Shown here: positions 16,930 through 25,643 of the stretch, piece by piece
Layout: each line of letters begins with the position of its first letter
Numbering within the stretch: position 1 is the stretch's first letter
Assembly: GCF_900177725.1 (NCBI RefSeq)
Contig: NZ_FXAT01000013.1
Span: 62,001 to 126,000 of the forward strand
DNA from: Paraburkholderia susongensis
Lineage (GTDB): Bacteria; Pseudomonadota; Gammaproteobacteria; Burkholderiales; Burkholderiaceae
Reading direction: 5' to 3'
Length of the DNA: 64,000 nt
Position numbers and translations under genes: made by a program
Notes under the pieces: model-generated
What the model saw: only the letters and a program-made list of their open reading frames with translations
Told to the model about the DNA's origin: nothing
The model's database searches: none

Positions 16930-17346
16930 TTGAAAACGACTACCTGTTTGACTTTCGTAGCCCTCGCCTTGGGCTCGGCCGTCTGCCTACCTTGTGCGGC
17001 ACAAGAGTCGGGAACCGTCAAGCCTCAAATACTTCTTCAGCAAATTGTCGAAGGCATGCCGAAAGGGGAAAAACAGGAGCTTCGCGTTTTGACAGCGAGT
17101 TTCAAACCCGGCGATAAAACCGTTTTTCATACGCACAGGTTTCCGGTGACTGTTTATGTGCTGGAAGGTGCCTTCACTTTAGAGATGGAAGGCATGGCGC
17201 CCGTCACCGTCACTCAAGGTCAGGCAATGGTGGAGCCGCCGCACGTTAAGATGACCGGTTATAACCGAAGCCTCAGCGAGTCCCTCCGTGTCGTTGTCTT
17301 TTACACCAGCGACCCGGACACACCGTTTCTTGATCCATTGCATTGA
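16930..17346 (+). CDS. Exported cupin-domain protein
   Basis: A 138-residue single-domain cupin with a signal peptide (MKTTTCLTFVALALGSAVCLPCAA). It appears to start at TTG 16930, with GGAG a few bases upstream; there is no better ATG. The cupin core is seen in LTASFKPGDKTVFHTHRFPVTVYVLEGAFTLEMEG, with HTH plus the later Glu/His (VEPPHVKMTG) as likely metal ligands. The rest (SLRVVVFYTSDPDTPF) is typical of small periplasmic cupins of unknown function. It follows the other small cupin-like gene at about 200 bp and may have arisen with it. Substrate unknown. Confidence 0.75.
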   Translation: MKTTTCLTFVALALGSAVCLPCAAQESGTVKPQILLQQIVEGMPKGEKQELRVLTASFKPGDKTVFHTHRFPVTVYVLEGAFTLEMEGMAPVTVTQGQAMVEPPHVKMTGYNRSLSESLRVVVFYTSDPDTPFLDPLH

Positions 17347-17734
17347 TCTCCTCGGAAAGCACTGCGATATGTGCGGGCGCAGTCACCTCGCTTCGATTTT
17401 TCCCTTTGGCCGACCACTTGCCCGTAATCATCGACACGCGAAGGTCTACCGTTTGGGGCAGACCGGACGTTCGAATGCTCATTTAAAAGCGTGATCGGCC
17501 GATCGTTCATGGCCGAAAGCACCAGTTCCATACACGTTCCACAGATCTGACGTTGGAGTCCTCAACGGCAGCTTTCCGGCAAGGTGGGTGAACGCGTACT
17601 CCCGGCCATCGTCCGCCATTCGTCGGCGTGCGCCCAGAGACGCTCGAACGGCTATTCCGCACAGGCAGCGGACGTTCAATCCAGAGGGATGCGTTTGTAT
17701 GTCAGCAGAGGATGACGAGCGAGCCCCGACTCGA
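17347..17734. other. Degraded intergenic region
   Basis: No gene supported. Short open frames on both strands carry no recognisable domain. The neighbouring oxidoreductase fragment (17735-17848) suggests decayed sequence. Confidence 0.4.
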
Positions 17735-17848
17735 TCAAATTGCGATCACGACCTTTCCGATGGTCCGTCCTGATTCAACGAGTTCGTGGGCCGCCTTCAT
17801 CGTTTCGACCTTCAGACCGTCCAGCCGTGTCGTCGCGATCGGCTTCAC
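17735..17848 (-). pseudogene. C-terminal remnant of a quinone oxidoreductase / MDR alcohol dehydrogenase
   Basis: Thirty-seven codons on the minus strand plus a stop. They read VKPIATTRLDGLKVETM followed by KAAHELVESGRTIGKVVI, the typical last strand-helix-strand of medium-chain dehydrogenase/quinone oxidoreductases (compare the intact relatives at 36372 and 45487). An in-frame stop lies just upstream and the rest of the gene is absent. It is a deletion relic. Confidence 0.6.
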
Positions 17849-18038
17849 TCGCAGTCAGCGAGGCTAGCTGTTGGCCTAATGCTGGTATTGGAGCGGGATG
17901 AGCTCAGCATCCGCAATGTGAAGGAATGCTACTTCATCGATTTATATAGGCTTCCACGAGGCAAGCGCAAATTTTTGTCACTTTCTCTGTTGAAATCGAT
18001 GTTGCCGGGGCCGTGCTATTGACTCGATTTTGCGGCGC

Positions 18039-19082
18039 CTAGGCGGTCCCAAGCGCCGCTCGACCGCCGGTTCCAAACCGGCGTCGATAATCTGTAGGTC
18101 CCAGACCGACGAATTTCTCGAAGGTTTTGCGAAAGAAGCCCGTGTCCTCATACCCCACTTTCCAGGAAATCTCCTTTATGGATAATGTCGTGAACTCCAA
18201 AAGCTCCCGCGCCTTCTGTATCTTCAGGCGTTGTGCGTATTCGGTAGGCTTGAGGCCGGTCGCCTTTTGAAAGCGGCGTAAGAAGGTTCTATGTCCCAGC
18301 TGTGCTTTGGTGGCCATTTGCTCGACCGTGACCGCTTGGGCGTGAGTCGTCTGAAGCCAGAGTTGAACGTCCAGGACAGCTTTGTCCCCATGATGCAGCG
18401 AGGGTGCGAAGTTCGCGTAGAAGCGTTGCTGGCGGCCCGCCGGGTCGGCGAGAAAAAACTGGGCGGTCTTCACCATGACCACAGGTCCAAGATAGCGATC
18501 CACCAGCCGTAGCCCTAAATCGACCCAGGCCAGGACTCCGCCGGCGGTGATGACATCCCCCAGATCGATGATGAGCTCGTCAGAATTGACGGATAGTTCT
18601 GGAAACCATTCCGCGAGTATCCGCGCATAGTTCCAATGCGTAGTAGCCGACCTGCCGTTCAACATGCCTGTGCGGGCGAGCATGAAGACTCCCCCGCATA
18701 CTGCGCAGAGCAGAGTGCCTGAGGCGTGCTGCTGCGTTACCCAGTCAAGCAGATTCTCGGTTTCCTCCGTCTGGTGGTCGATATTGACGGGAGGAGCAAT
18801 GATCAGGCAATCGAGTCGACTTGGCGGATCCCCGTGCGAGGAGAAAACGCACCCCGGTTGCGCCGAGTCCGGGCTTATTCTCCAATGACTAACCTCCAGC
18901 GTCGCCGGATGTCCTCCACCGAATTGTGCGCTGTAGTAGTTCCCAGCCTCGAATAGATCCGTGAGGCCGTGCGCTGCGGCGAGTCTGGCTCCCCCGTAGA
19001 GAAGTATCCCGATGCTCGTCTTTTGGGGGAGCGGCCGAATGGCAGTTTTGCCTGCCACTTTGTCACTTTTGTCTCTCGGCAT
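18039..19082 (-). CDS. GlxA-type transcriptional regulator (DJ-1/PfpI domain + AraC HTH)
   Basis: A 347-residue regulator. Residues 20-195 are a DJ-1/PfpI-like (GATase1) domain with ILLYGGARLAAAHGLTDLFEAGN and the nucleophile-elbow-like segment GTLLCAVCGGVFMLARTGML. Residues 240-335 are an AraC HTH_18 domain: VTVEQMATKAQLGHRTFLRRFQKATGLKPTEYAQRLKIQKARELL then SIKEISWKVGYEDTGFFRKTF. These regulators sense small catabolic intermediates. It diverges from the hydrolase cluster that starts at 19237 and is its likely regulator (inference). Confidence 0.9.
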   Translation of the reverse strand: MPRDKSDKVAGKTAIRPLPQKTSIGILLYGGARLAAAHGLTDLFEAGNYYSAQFGGGHPATLEVSHWRISPDSAQPGCVFSSHGDPPSRLDCLIIAPPVNIDHQTEETENLLDWVTQQHASGTLLCAVCGGVFMLARTGMLNGRSATTHWNYARILAEWFPELSVNSDELIIDLGDVITAGGVLAWVDLGLRLVDRYLGPVVMVKTAQFFLADPAGRQQRFYANFAPSLHHGDKAVLDVQLWLQTTHAQAVTVEQMATKAQLGHRTFLRRFQKATGLKPTEYAQRLKIQKARELLEFTTLSIKEISWKVGYEDTGFFRKTFEKFVGLGPTDYRRRFGTGGRAALGTA

Positions 19083-19104
19083 TGCGGCCCTCCCTGACTA
19101 TGCT

Positions 19105-19158
19105 GGTGGCGCCACCGTGTGATGGCTGTGAAACATCAACTTGCAAAGCAAAGTTTGC
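19105..19158. promoter_or_regulatory. Candidate operators between the GlxA-type regulator and the hydrolase cluster
   Basis: In the 154-bp divergent gap there are two perfect palindromes: GGTGGCGCCACC at 19105-19116 and GCAAAGTTTGC at 19148-19158. Either may be a control site; there is no independent support. The downstream gene has a near-perfect ribosome binding site, AAGGAGGTG, just before its ATG at 19237. Confidence 0.3.
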
Positions 19159-19236
19159 CAAGATCCTTGGGCTCCGACAAACGAATTAACGACCAGCTCA
19201 GATCAAGGCAAAAAACCGATGAGATAAGGAGGTGTC

Positions 19237-19932
19237 ATGAAGCAGGCGGTCAGGAACGTGGTGTTGGTTCACGGTGCTTTTGCCGATGGCTCGGGCTGGG
19301 AACCTGTCTTCAACATCCTCAAGAAAGAAGGCTATACGGTCGCCATCGTTCAACATCCGGAGACGTCTTATGCCGAGGATGTGAAGTTTACGAAGGCTGT
19401 GATTGATCGGCAGCCTGGCCCTGTGGTCCTGGTGGGCCACAGCTACGGTGGAGCGGTCATCACCGAAGCCGGGAACCATCCGAAGGTGGCAGCCCTTGTC
19501 TATATCGCCGCGTTCGGTCTGGACACCGGAGAAAGCTGCGCCTCCATCGAACAGGACGTGCCGCCAGCCACTACGGGGATCAAGGCGACCGATGATGGCT
19601 ACTTCTACATTGATCCAGCGGCGTTCCACGCGGACTTTGCCGCGGACCTTCCGGAAGCGCAAACCGCCTTTATGGCCGCGTCACAGGTGCTGATCTCCGC
19701 CGACTCCTTTACCCACAAGGTGACCAACCCTGCCTGGAAATCGAAGCCTGCCTGGTACATGGTGGCCACCGAGGACAGGTCCATTAACCCGGACCAGGAG
19801 CGCATGATGGCGAAGCGCATGAACGCGCAGACGATCGAAGTGAAGTCGAGTCATGTAGCTTACATGTCTCACGCCAAGGAGACCGCCCAACTCATCATCG
19901 AGGCTGCTAACAGCGTCCACGTCAACGAGTAG
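19237..19932 (+). CDS. Alpha/beta hydrolase (EstC/salicylate-esterase-like)
   Basis: A 231-residue cytosolic alpha/beta hydrolase. The oxyanion motif is LVHGAFADGSGWE (around 10), the nucleophile Ser is in GHSYGG (around 67-72), and the probable catalytic His is in SSHVAYMSH near 210. The pattern matches the small EstC/MES-like esterase group (HGAF at the N-terminus). AAGGAGG precedes the ATG at 19237. It is first in a run of five genes on the plus strand. Natural substrate unknown; an ester or lactone feeding the following dienelactone hydrolase is possible. Confidence 0.85.
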   Translation: MKQAVRNVVLVHGAFADGSGWEPVFNILKKEGYTVAIVQHPETSYAEDVKFTKAVIDRQPGPVVLVGHSYGGAVITEAGNHPKVAALVYIAAFGLDTGESCASIEQDVPPATTGIKATDDGYFYIDPAAFHADFAADLPEAQTAFMAASQVLISADSFTHKVTNPAWKSKPAWYMVATEDRSINPDQERMMAKRMNAQTIEVKSSHVAYMSHAKETAQLIIEAANSVHVNE

Positions 19933-20011
19933 TTCTCGCGTTGAAGGGGATTTCAATGAACGATCGCCTCATCATCAAAGCAGGTGACGGCACACCAAAG
20001 AGGACGGTGCA

Positions 20012-20716
20012 ATGAACAGGCAATCGATGCAGGTCGAGGTCGCCGATGGTGCCCTCAATGCCTACGTGGTGTATCCCGATCATCCGTCCGCGCCCGCGGT
20101 CGTCGTGCTTCAGGAGATCTTCGGCGTCAACGCCGATCTGCGTGCCACCTGCGAGGAGCTGGCTGGCAAGGGCTTCATCGCCGTCTCTCCGGAGCTGTTC
20201 TGGCGTGAGGCGCCAGGCCTGGACCTGCATTCCTGGAGCCCGGAAGAGTGGAAACAGGGGCTGGCGCTGTACGAACACTACGACTTCGACCGTGGCGTGC
20301 GCGATATCGCCGCTGTCGTCGCAGTGACTCGTGCCCTTCAGGGGTGTAACGGCAAGGTTGGCGTCATGGGTTTCTGCCTCGGTGGACTCATGACCTACCT
20401 GACGGCCGCGCGCAGCCACGTCGATGCCGCAGCCTGGTATTACGGCGGTCAGACCGAGCGCTTCCTGGGTGAGAGTGCCGGCCTCGCCGCGCCGATAATC
20501 ATGCACGTGGGCGAAGAGGATGAGTTTGTCACCCCGGAAGCGCAGCGTAGCATCAAGGAAGCGCTCGGTAGCCGTCTCAACGTCGAATTTTTCACCTACC
20601 CCGGCTGCTACCACGCTTTCGCCCGCCATAGCGGGACGCGTTACGATGCCGCTGCCGCGTCCCTGGCCAATGGCAGAACGGAAGCATTTCTGCACCGCCA
20701 TCTTGCAAACGCCTGA
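20012..20716 (+). CDS. Dienelactone hydrolase family protein
   Basis: A 234-residue hydrolase with the dienelactone hydrolase signature: a Glu-containing segment VVLQEIFGVNADLRATCEEL (the catalytic Cys is activated through this Glu), the nucleophile Cys in GKVGVMGFCLGG (around 119), an Asp region HVGEEDEFVTPEA, and the catalytic His in YPGCYHAFAR (around 207). The family opens unsaturated lactones in chlorocatechol and related pathways, but many members have other ester substrates. It follows the first hydrolase by about 80 bp and precedes the isochorismatase-like gene by 20 bp, so the genes are probably co-transcribed. Confidence 0.88.
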   Translation: MNRQSMQVEVADGALNAYVVYPDHPSAPAVVVLQEIFGVNADLRATCEELAGKGFIAVSPELFWREAPGLDLHSWSPEEWKQGLALYEHYDFDRGVRDIAAVVAVTRALQGCNGKVGVMGFCLGGLMTYLTAARSHVDAAAWYYGGQTERFLGESAGLAAPIIMHVGEEDEFVTPEAQRSIKEALGSRLNVEFFTYPGCYHAFARHSGTRYDAAAASLANGRTEAFLHRHLANA

Positions 20717-20736
20717 CTCTTAACCAGGAGTGTTAA

Positions 20737-21375
20737 GTGACCGACCTGACGTACGCACCTGAACTGACGGGCTTACTGATCGTCGATCCTTACAACGATT
20801 TTCTATCGGAAGGCGGCAAGCTGTATCAGCTCAGCAAAGAGACGCTCATAAAGCTCGATGTTGTCGAACACATGCGCCAGATTCTGGCAGCAGCCCGGTC
20901 CCACGGCATGCAGGTATTCATCGCTCCCCACCACCGATGGCGCGAAACGGATACGTACGCGCATTGGAAAACGATGCCGCCCGTACAAGCCGACGCGGCC
21001 AATCATCGTGTATTTGCGGAGGGCACCTGGGGCGGATGCTTCCATCCGGATTTCGAACCGAAACCCGGCGACGTGGTGGCCCAGGAGCACTGGATGTCGA
21101 GTGGCTTCGCGAATACCGATCTCGACCTCCTACTGAAGAAATACGGCGTGCGTAAGGTGATCGTGGTTGGCTTGCGTGCCAATACGTGCATCGAGTCGAC
21201 GGTCCGATTTGCCGCCGAACTGGGTTACGAGGTGACGCTGGTCAAGGACGCGATCGGGAGTTTCGGCTTCCCGGAAATGGACGCGTCGCTCAAATTCAAC
21301 TTTCCACAGTACGCGAGCGCCATTCTTTCGACTGCGGAACTCATCGAGAAACTGACCAACGCGTCCAAGGAATAG
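20737..21375 (+). CDS. Isochorismatase-like cysteine hydrolase
   Basis: A 212-residue member of the isochorismatase/nicotinamidase fold. The catalytic Asp is in LLIVDPYNDFLS (around 17), the Lys/Thr region is in VVAQEHWMSSGFANTDLDLLLK, and the nucleophile Cys is in VVGLRANTCIESTVRFAAELGYEVTLVKDA (around 152). Such enzymes hydrolyse amides, carbamates or vinyl ethers. The start is a GTG at 20737 preceded by AGGAG. It is third in the operon; an amide or carbamate side group in the degraded compound would fit, but that is inference. Confidence 0.88.
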   Translation: MTDLTYAPELTGLLIVDPYNDFLSEGGKLYQLSKETLIKLDVVEHMRQILAAARSHGMQVFIAPHHRWRETDTYAHWKTMPPVQADAANHRVFAEGTWGGCFHPDFEPKPGDVVAQEHWMSSGFANTDLDLLLKKYGVRKVIVVGLRANTCIESTVRFAAELGYEVTLVKDAIGSFGFPEMDASLKFNFPQYASAILSTAELIEKLTNASKE

Positions 21376-21380
21376 CCGAG

Positions 21381-21944
21381 ATGAGCGAAGCACAGAAAAG
21401 TGATGGCTTGATTGCGACGTCCGTGGTTGAAGCCACCATCCATGCGCCGATCGGAAGGATTGACCTTACCGAATGGGTGTTTACGTTGACCGATGCGGAA
21501 TATCAGGCATGCTCAACGGCCCACATAGCAGGCGGATCAACCCTGCACGTAGACGGTAAACGTATGTCCGTCAATGTCGAGCACGTAGGAAATCTCATGA
21601 TTCAGCACTACGTCGAGGACATTTCCGAAAGATCGCATTGCCGGCTGGTATCTGTATCCGATTCGATCGGTCCGACGATTGATGATCGGACCAAGGTGAT
21701 CGTCATCTGGGAGTTCATCGCAGAAGCTGTCGATGCGATGACCACCAAGTTCATGAACCGCATCGAGCTTCATGTCGCGCCAGGTTATCTCGACGCACTC
21801 AAGAAGCGCGGAATCACGCTTGAACAGGCTCGAGCGTTCGCTGGTAAGGCGATTAGCCTGCACAACTCGGAAGAAGCTCCGCTCTACGGAAAAGATATCG
21901 AACGCAAAGCAATCGCCGGCCGATGGGATAAGTCATCAAGATGA
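21381..21944 (+). CDS. Uncharacterised protein, START/SRPBCC-like size
   Basis: A 187-residue soluble protein of a family I do not recognise. The ATG at 21381 is 5 bp after the preceding stop, so the gene is coupled in the operon. Visible segments: ATIHAPIGRIDLTEWVFTLTDAEYQACS, VDGKRMSVNVEHVGNLMIQHYVED, and SDSIGPTIDDRTKVIVIWEFIAEAV followed by a helical C-terminus. Alternating beta strands with a long C-terminal helix could suit an SRPBCC/polyketide-cyclase-like fold, but I cannot confirm it. The conserved placement makes a catabolic or ligand-binding role likely. Confidence 0.7.
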   Translation: MSEAQKSDGLIATSVVEATIHAPIGRIDLTEWVFTLTDAEYQACSTAHIAGGSTLHVDGKRMSVNVEHVGNLMIQHYVEDISERSHCRLVSVSDSIGPTIDDRTKVIVIWEFIAEAVDAMTTKFMNRIELHVAPGYLDALKKRGITLEQARAFAGKAISLHNSEEAPLYGKDIERKAIAGRWDKSSR

Positions 21945-21966
21945 TCTGCTTATTGAAGGAGACACC

Positions 21967-22770
21967 ATGAGCGACGTCCAAAAGAAAATCGCTGTCGACA
22001 TGACAACTCAGGGACATTGGCGGGTCACGCTGAATAATCCTCCGATCAATGCCTTTACCGATGGTATGTACGACGAGTTCTACGATCTCGTCGGCGAGAT
22101 CGAAACGGACCGGTCGCTCAAGGTGGTAACCATCGAGAGCGCAAATCCGGATTTCTTCATTGCCCACTACAGCACTGCCGAGCCACGCAGCCGTTTCGGA
22201 ACTCCGCGCTGGATCGATGCCGCAACCCGGCTCGCGCACAGTGATGTCATCAGCATCGCCGTCATCCGCGGCAGGGCTCGCGGCGGCGGAAGCGAATTCA
22301 CCTTGGCGTGCGACATTCGCTTCGCGAGCCAAGAGCGAGCTATTTTTGGTCAACCCGAGGTTGGGACTGGCCTGATCCCGGGCGGCGGCGCATTGCAACG
22401 TTTACCGCTTCTGGTCGGACGAGCGCGAGCGCTCGAAATCATTCTCGGTGCGGATGACTTCGATGCGACAACGGCAGAGCGGTACGGCTGGATCAACCGC
22501 GCCATTCCGGAAGCTCAACTCGATGCATTTGTCGACAACTTCGTCCGGCGCATTCTGTCGTTCGATAAGCAGGCGCTGAGCACCTGCAAAGCAACGATCA
22601 ACCAGATTGGCTTGCCCGACGATACGCAGCTCCGGGCCACCGAAAATACTTTCTTCAAGACTTTTGGCTGGCCCGGTGCGCGCGAGCGTATGCCCAAGCT
22701 ACTTGAGCGGGGTATTGGTAAGGCGGGTGAATTCGAGCTGAACCTTGGTCACCACATTGGTAATTTGTGA
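21967..22770 (+). CDS. Enoyl-CoA hydratase/isomerase family protein
   Basis: A 267-residue crotonase-fold protein. Features: WRVTLNNPPINAFTDGMYDEF at the N-terminus, the oxyanion-hole strand ISIAVIRGRARGGGSEFTLACDIRFAS (around 95-121), and the second loop PEVGTGLIPGGGALQRLPLLVGRARALEIIL. The usual first oxyanion motif (around FFIAHYS) is slightly divergent. AAGGAGACACC precedes the ATG at 21967. The catalytic Glu pattern of hydratases (EVGTG) is present. It closes the five-gene run, suggesting that a CoA thioester is made from the products of the upstream hydrolases; no ligase is next to it, which is odd. Confidence 0.85.
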   Translation: MSDVQKKIAVDMTTQGHWRVTLNNPPINAFTDGMYDEFYDLVGEIETDRSLKVVTIESANPDFFIAHYSTAEPRSRFGTPRWIDAATRLAHSDVISIAVIRGRARGGGSEFTLACDIRFASQERAIFGQPEVGTGLIPGGGALQRLPLLVGRARALEIILGADDFDATTAERYGWINRAIPEAQLDAFVDNFVRRILSFDKQALSTCKATINQIGLPDDTQLRATENTFFKTFGWPGARERMPKLLERGIGKAGEFELNLGHHIGNL

Positions 22771-23434
22771 GTGTCGCGATCAGCCAGTGACTTTAGCCAG
22801 CAGATCGAGCAGCTGTGCCCGGTAGCGTTAGGCTTGCGGTAAAACCGGAAATTCGTGGGTGCCGTGGAGCAAAACGTCCGTGAAGCACGCTGCAGCCTGA
22901 GGTCGGCCATGGCCAACAAGCAACACTTCGCGATTGCGAATTAAATGACCGGTTCCTGAGAGGAACCGACGCCCGAGTGCCTGACCGACGGTGCGGATGA
23001 ATGACTCCTTCTGGCCGACTGTGCGCGTTCAATATCCTACCCCGTAAGCCGCCGGTCAGAAACATCCGCCCGGGCCAGCGGTTGCTTTGTGGCTTCATGG
23101 CTCAGCGAGTGCAAGCGGCCAGGAACTGCCGATCGCTCATCCTAAAACCGCCATTCGAGCGGAGGGTTCGCATCTGAAGCTTGCCGGATGCCCCATGAAA
23201 GATCTCTGCAATTGCGATCGTTCGTGGTTCAACGAAAACTGATGAACACCAACGATCTCTTTCTGATTTAGCGGCTGCCGTTCTTGCGACGAAGCAGCGA
23301 TCGATATGAAATGAAAAATGTTTGAAACACGACACGTGGCAAGTCGTGCGACTGGAGCGCTATACAGAGAGCTACTTGCATCGCCCAGTACTGATTCCGA
23401 GCAACGTGCTATCGAATTGTACGGAGGTCCTGTA
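22771..23434. other. Gene-poor region, no supported gene
   Basis: About 660 bp. A minus-strand open stretch near 22835-23030 has no start codon and contains a segment (IRNREVLLVGHGRPQAAACF) that could be a decayed coding fragment of unknown origin. Nothing else recognisable. Confidence 0.35.
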
Positions 23435-24277
23435 TCAAGGCAGAGGTGGACAGGATTGCACTCCGCCGATTCCGGTTGTTGATTGCTGTTGCGCCGCGTA
23501 ACGTACTCTGTCGAAGTCTATTGTGCTCGGTGAGTTCTGCAATAGCGCGACCCCATCCCGATAGTGCTTCTGCGCGTCGATGCAGTCGACGGTCGCCAGT
23601 GCATTTGCCCAGCTCAATAGAGCGCTCACGCGTAACCATGTCACTGCCGCAGGCTGGGTGGAAAGGTCATATTCACGGTCAATATTGTAGGCTCGTTCGT
23701 AATAATCCTGGCCCATTTTCAACGCCGCTGGGCCCTTTCCAGAACGGATCATGTAGAAACCGAGATCGCGCAGTGCCATTGATGCATCGTTGGCCGTTTC
23801 TGCTGCCTTCAGAGCAAAATTTAGTAACTTCTCAGTCGACTCATATTGACCAAGTCCGTAAAGCCCTTCTGCGACACCGGTAAGATCCGCTGTTGTAGCA
23901 CGAGTTCCAAGTTGTAGTCCGAGTTTCTCTGCCGTATGCAATGTACTGCTAATCTCATTATTTAGCAGTGCGGCGGCTTGAAATTCGTTTGCCGTGCCCT
24001 TATATTTTTCATGTATTTCCACCTGCTTAAAATTCAGATCCTGCAAAGACGCTAACGCCGAAGCCAATTGGGCCTGCTGGTCATGGATGTCGCGTATGCG
24101 GCTCTCATATGCGGAAATAATAGAAGTGGATAGTGACAAAGTAAATGCAAGCAGTGAAACGAGAAAAGGGTAATCCCGCCACCACGGTCGTTCTGGTCTG
24201 TTGGCAATTTCTTTCAGTGCAGCCCATTCTTTCTCGGTAAACGAGTTGATCTGTTGTCCAATTGGCGTCGCGGTCAT
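23435..24277 (-). CDS. Membrane-anchored TPR-like hypothetical protein
   Basis: A 280-residue uncharacterised protein. GGGAGACATAAG precedes the ATG at 24277. Residues 1-36 are cytoplasmic; residues 37-56 are one membrane span (YPFLVSLLAFTLSLSTSIIS). Residues 58-90 look coiled-coil (RIRDIHDQQAQLASALASLQDL). Residues 120-220 contain helical pairs resembling TPR repeats (AEGLYGLGQYESTEKLLNFALKAAETAND and ALRDLGFYMIRSGKGPAALKMGQDYYERAY). Base composition is more AT-rich than the surroundings, suggesting transfer. It lies about 95 bp downstream of the papain-like protease gene, and the pair may work together. Confidence 0.7.
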   Translation of the reverse strand: MTATPIGQQINSFTEKEWAALKEIANRPERPWWRDYPFLVSLLAFTLSLSTSIISAYESRIRDIHDQQAQLASALASLQDLNFKQVEIHEKYKGTANEFQAAALLNNEISSTLHTAEKLGLQLGTRATTADLTGVAEGLYGLGQYESTEKLLNFALKAAETANDASMALRDLGFYMIRSGKGPAALKMGQDYYERAYNIDREYDLSTQPAAVTWLRVSALLSWANALATVDCIDAQKHYRDGVALLQNSPSTIDFDRVRYAAQQQSTTGIGGVQSCPPLP

Positions 24278-24372
24278 CTTATGTCTCCCATCAGCCAACA
24301 AATATTGCCAAGTTTTATACAAAATTCACACACCCTGTATGCAACCGAAATTCCAAAAAATTGACGGAAACA

Positions 24373-24972
24373 TTAAATCACTCTTATTCGAATCAGAAAG
24401 TTAACTGAAAACCACTCCTGTGGGCTTAGAATCCGCTGCATTGCATTTCCCGGCCAAGGGTCTCGTACAATTGCTGCTGCGATCTGCTGCGCTCCCAATC
24501 CATTCCTTGCCCATTGCAAACTGGTAAGCACCATCGCATGGCCCATTGAACCGATAATCAGTGGCATGTTATTCGCGAGGTCTTGGGACGCTGTGATGAC
24601 ATTCGCACTGTATACGTCCCCAAAGACCCTGAAAGGGTTACCTTCCGTGTCCACCCATGGACGGTTCAGGTCGGCAACGATTTGTTGAGGCTGGCCAGGT
24701 AGGTTGACTATTTCGCCCCATGTTTCTCTCACGATTTCAACTTGCGGTATGTAGTGCCCGTAATAACGGAAGACAGCCTCTATGCAGGCCGCCCAGCACC
24801 ATTCGGGCATTTGCTGGATCGCTACGGGAGCGACCGACGCTGCGAGGCCCGCCTCGCACATTTGGATTCCGGGAGGCATGACCGGCCCGCAACCTACGTA
24901 TGTGCGCCCAATTGTCGGCACGGCCGCTAATGATGCGCCCAACGATCTGGCCAAGAACGCTCGTCGGTTCAC
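24373..24972 (-). CDS. Secreted papain-like cysteine protease (C39/AvrRpt2-like fold)
   Basis: A 199-residue protein with an export signal (MNRRAFLARSLGASLAAVPTIG; an RR followed by a hydrophobic stretch, possibly Tat or Sec). The mature part has a papain-like catalytic core: oxyanion Gln in IQQMPEWCWAACIEAVFRYYG with catalytic Cys59, His145 in GSMGHAMVLTSLQW, and Asp171 in VRDPWPG. This is the WCWAA-type group used by bacterial papain-like/C39-like proteases. Whether it is a toxin, a peptidase or a housekeeping enzyme is unknown. It is lower in GC than neighbouring genes and lies upstream of the membrane/TPR-like gene on the same strand. Confidence 0.75.
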   Translation of the reverse strand: MNRRAFLARSLGASLAAVPTIGRTYVGCGPVMPPGIQMCEAGLAASVAPVAIQQMPEWCWAACIEAVFRYYGHYIPQVEIVRETWGEIVNLPGQPQQIVADLNRPWVDTEGNPFRVFGDVYSANVITASQDLANNMPLIIGSMGHAMVLTSLQWARNGLGAQQIAAAIVRDPWPGNAMQRILSPQEWFSVNFLIRIRVI

Positions 24973-25643
24973 GGGGATTCTCCCTGATGGAAGAGAACTA
25001 ACAGATACTGCAATATCACGCTCGCTTATGTGCGATTCACCACCTTCCCGGCAATTACTAGTCCTTTCCCGATCGCGCCACTACAATCAAATTCATCAGC
25101 AACAGGTGATGTCCGCGCCTCGGATTTTTCTTGATCTCAGATCAGTCGAAGTGGGTGGTCGAAAAGCAAACCCGCTCGCTCACAAACACATCCCAGAAAA
25201 GGAAGTTTGGTAGTTGGTGTCGCGAATGGGCTGCAAATAGCACCAGACTGACGAACCGCCTGACGCTATAGATTCGACTGGATGACCAAGGCAAATTCGC
25301 CGTTATATCAGAGCCACTGACGCGCGAACATGCAGTCAGTTTTGTTTGCCTCTATTCCATGAATTATTAGGCGAATGAGGAAATCACGTGCTTGCCATAC
25401 GGAAATTGATATCGCGGCGATTATGATCAATGGGTATGTCACGGTTACGGAAAGCGGACACCCGGGCGAGTTGGTTCGATTGCGTCATAGCCCTCCTCTT
25501 CATATCCATGAGCGGTTGCACCGAGCAACTGCTCGACATCCGGAACCTCCCCACATCTCTGACGGCCCGATCGACGGGAACGGGTCGGTACCGGTCCCCG
25601 GCCGAGTCGCCAGTTCAGTGTTCGTGAGCGCCGACGTCGGTGA
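24973..25643. other. Gene-poor, AT-rich-to-mixed region
   Basis: About 670 bp upstream of the protease gene. Open frames are short and inconsistent. No repeat or RNA gene seen. The right end borders the LuxR fragment at 25644. Confidence 0.35.

Noticed and set aside
22793..23098. 101-codon minus-strand ORF and an alternative phase with IRNREVLLVGHG
   Set aside because: No start codon in the better-looking phase and no recognised family; noted only as possible decayed sequence.
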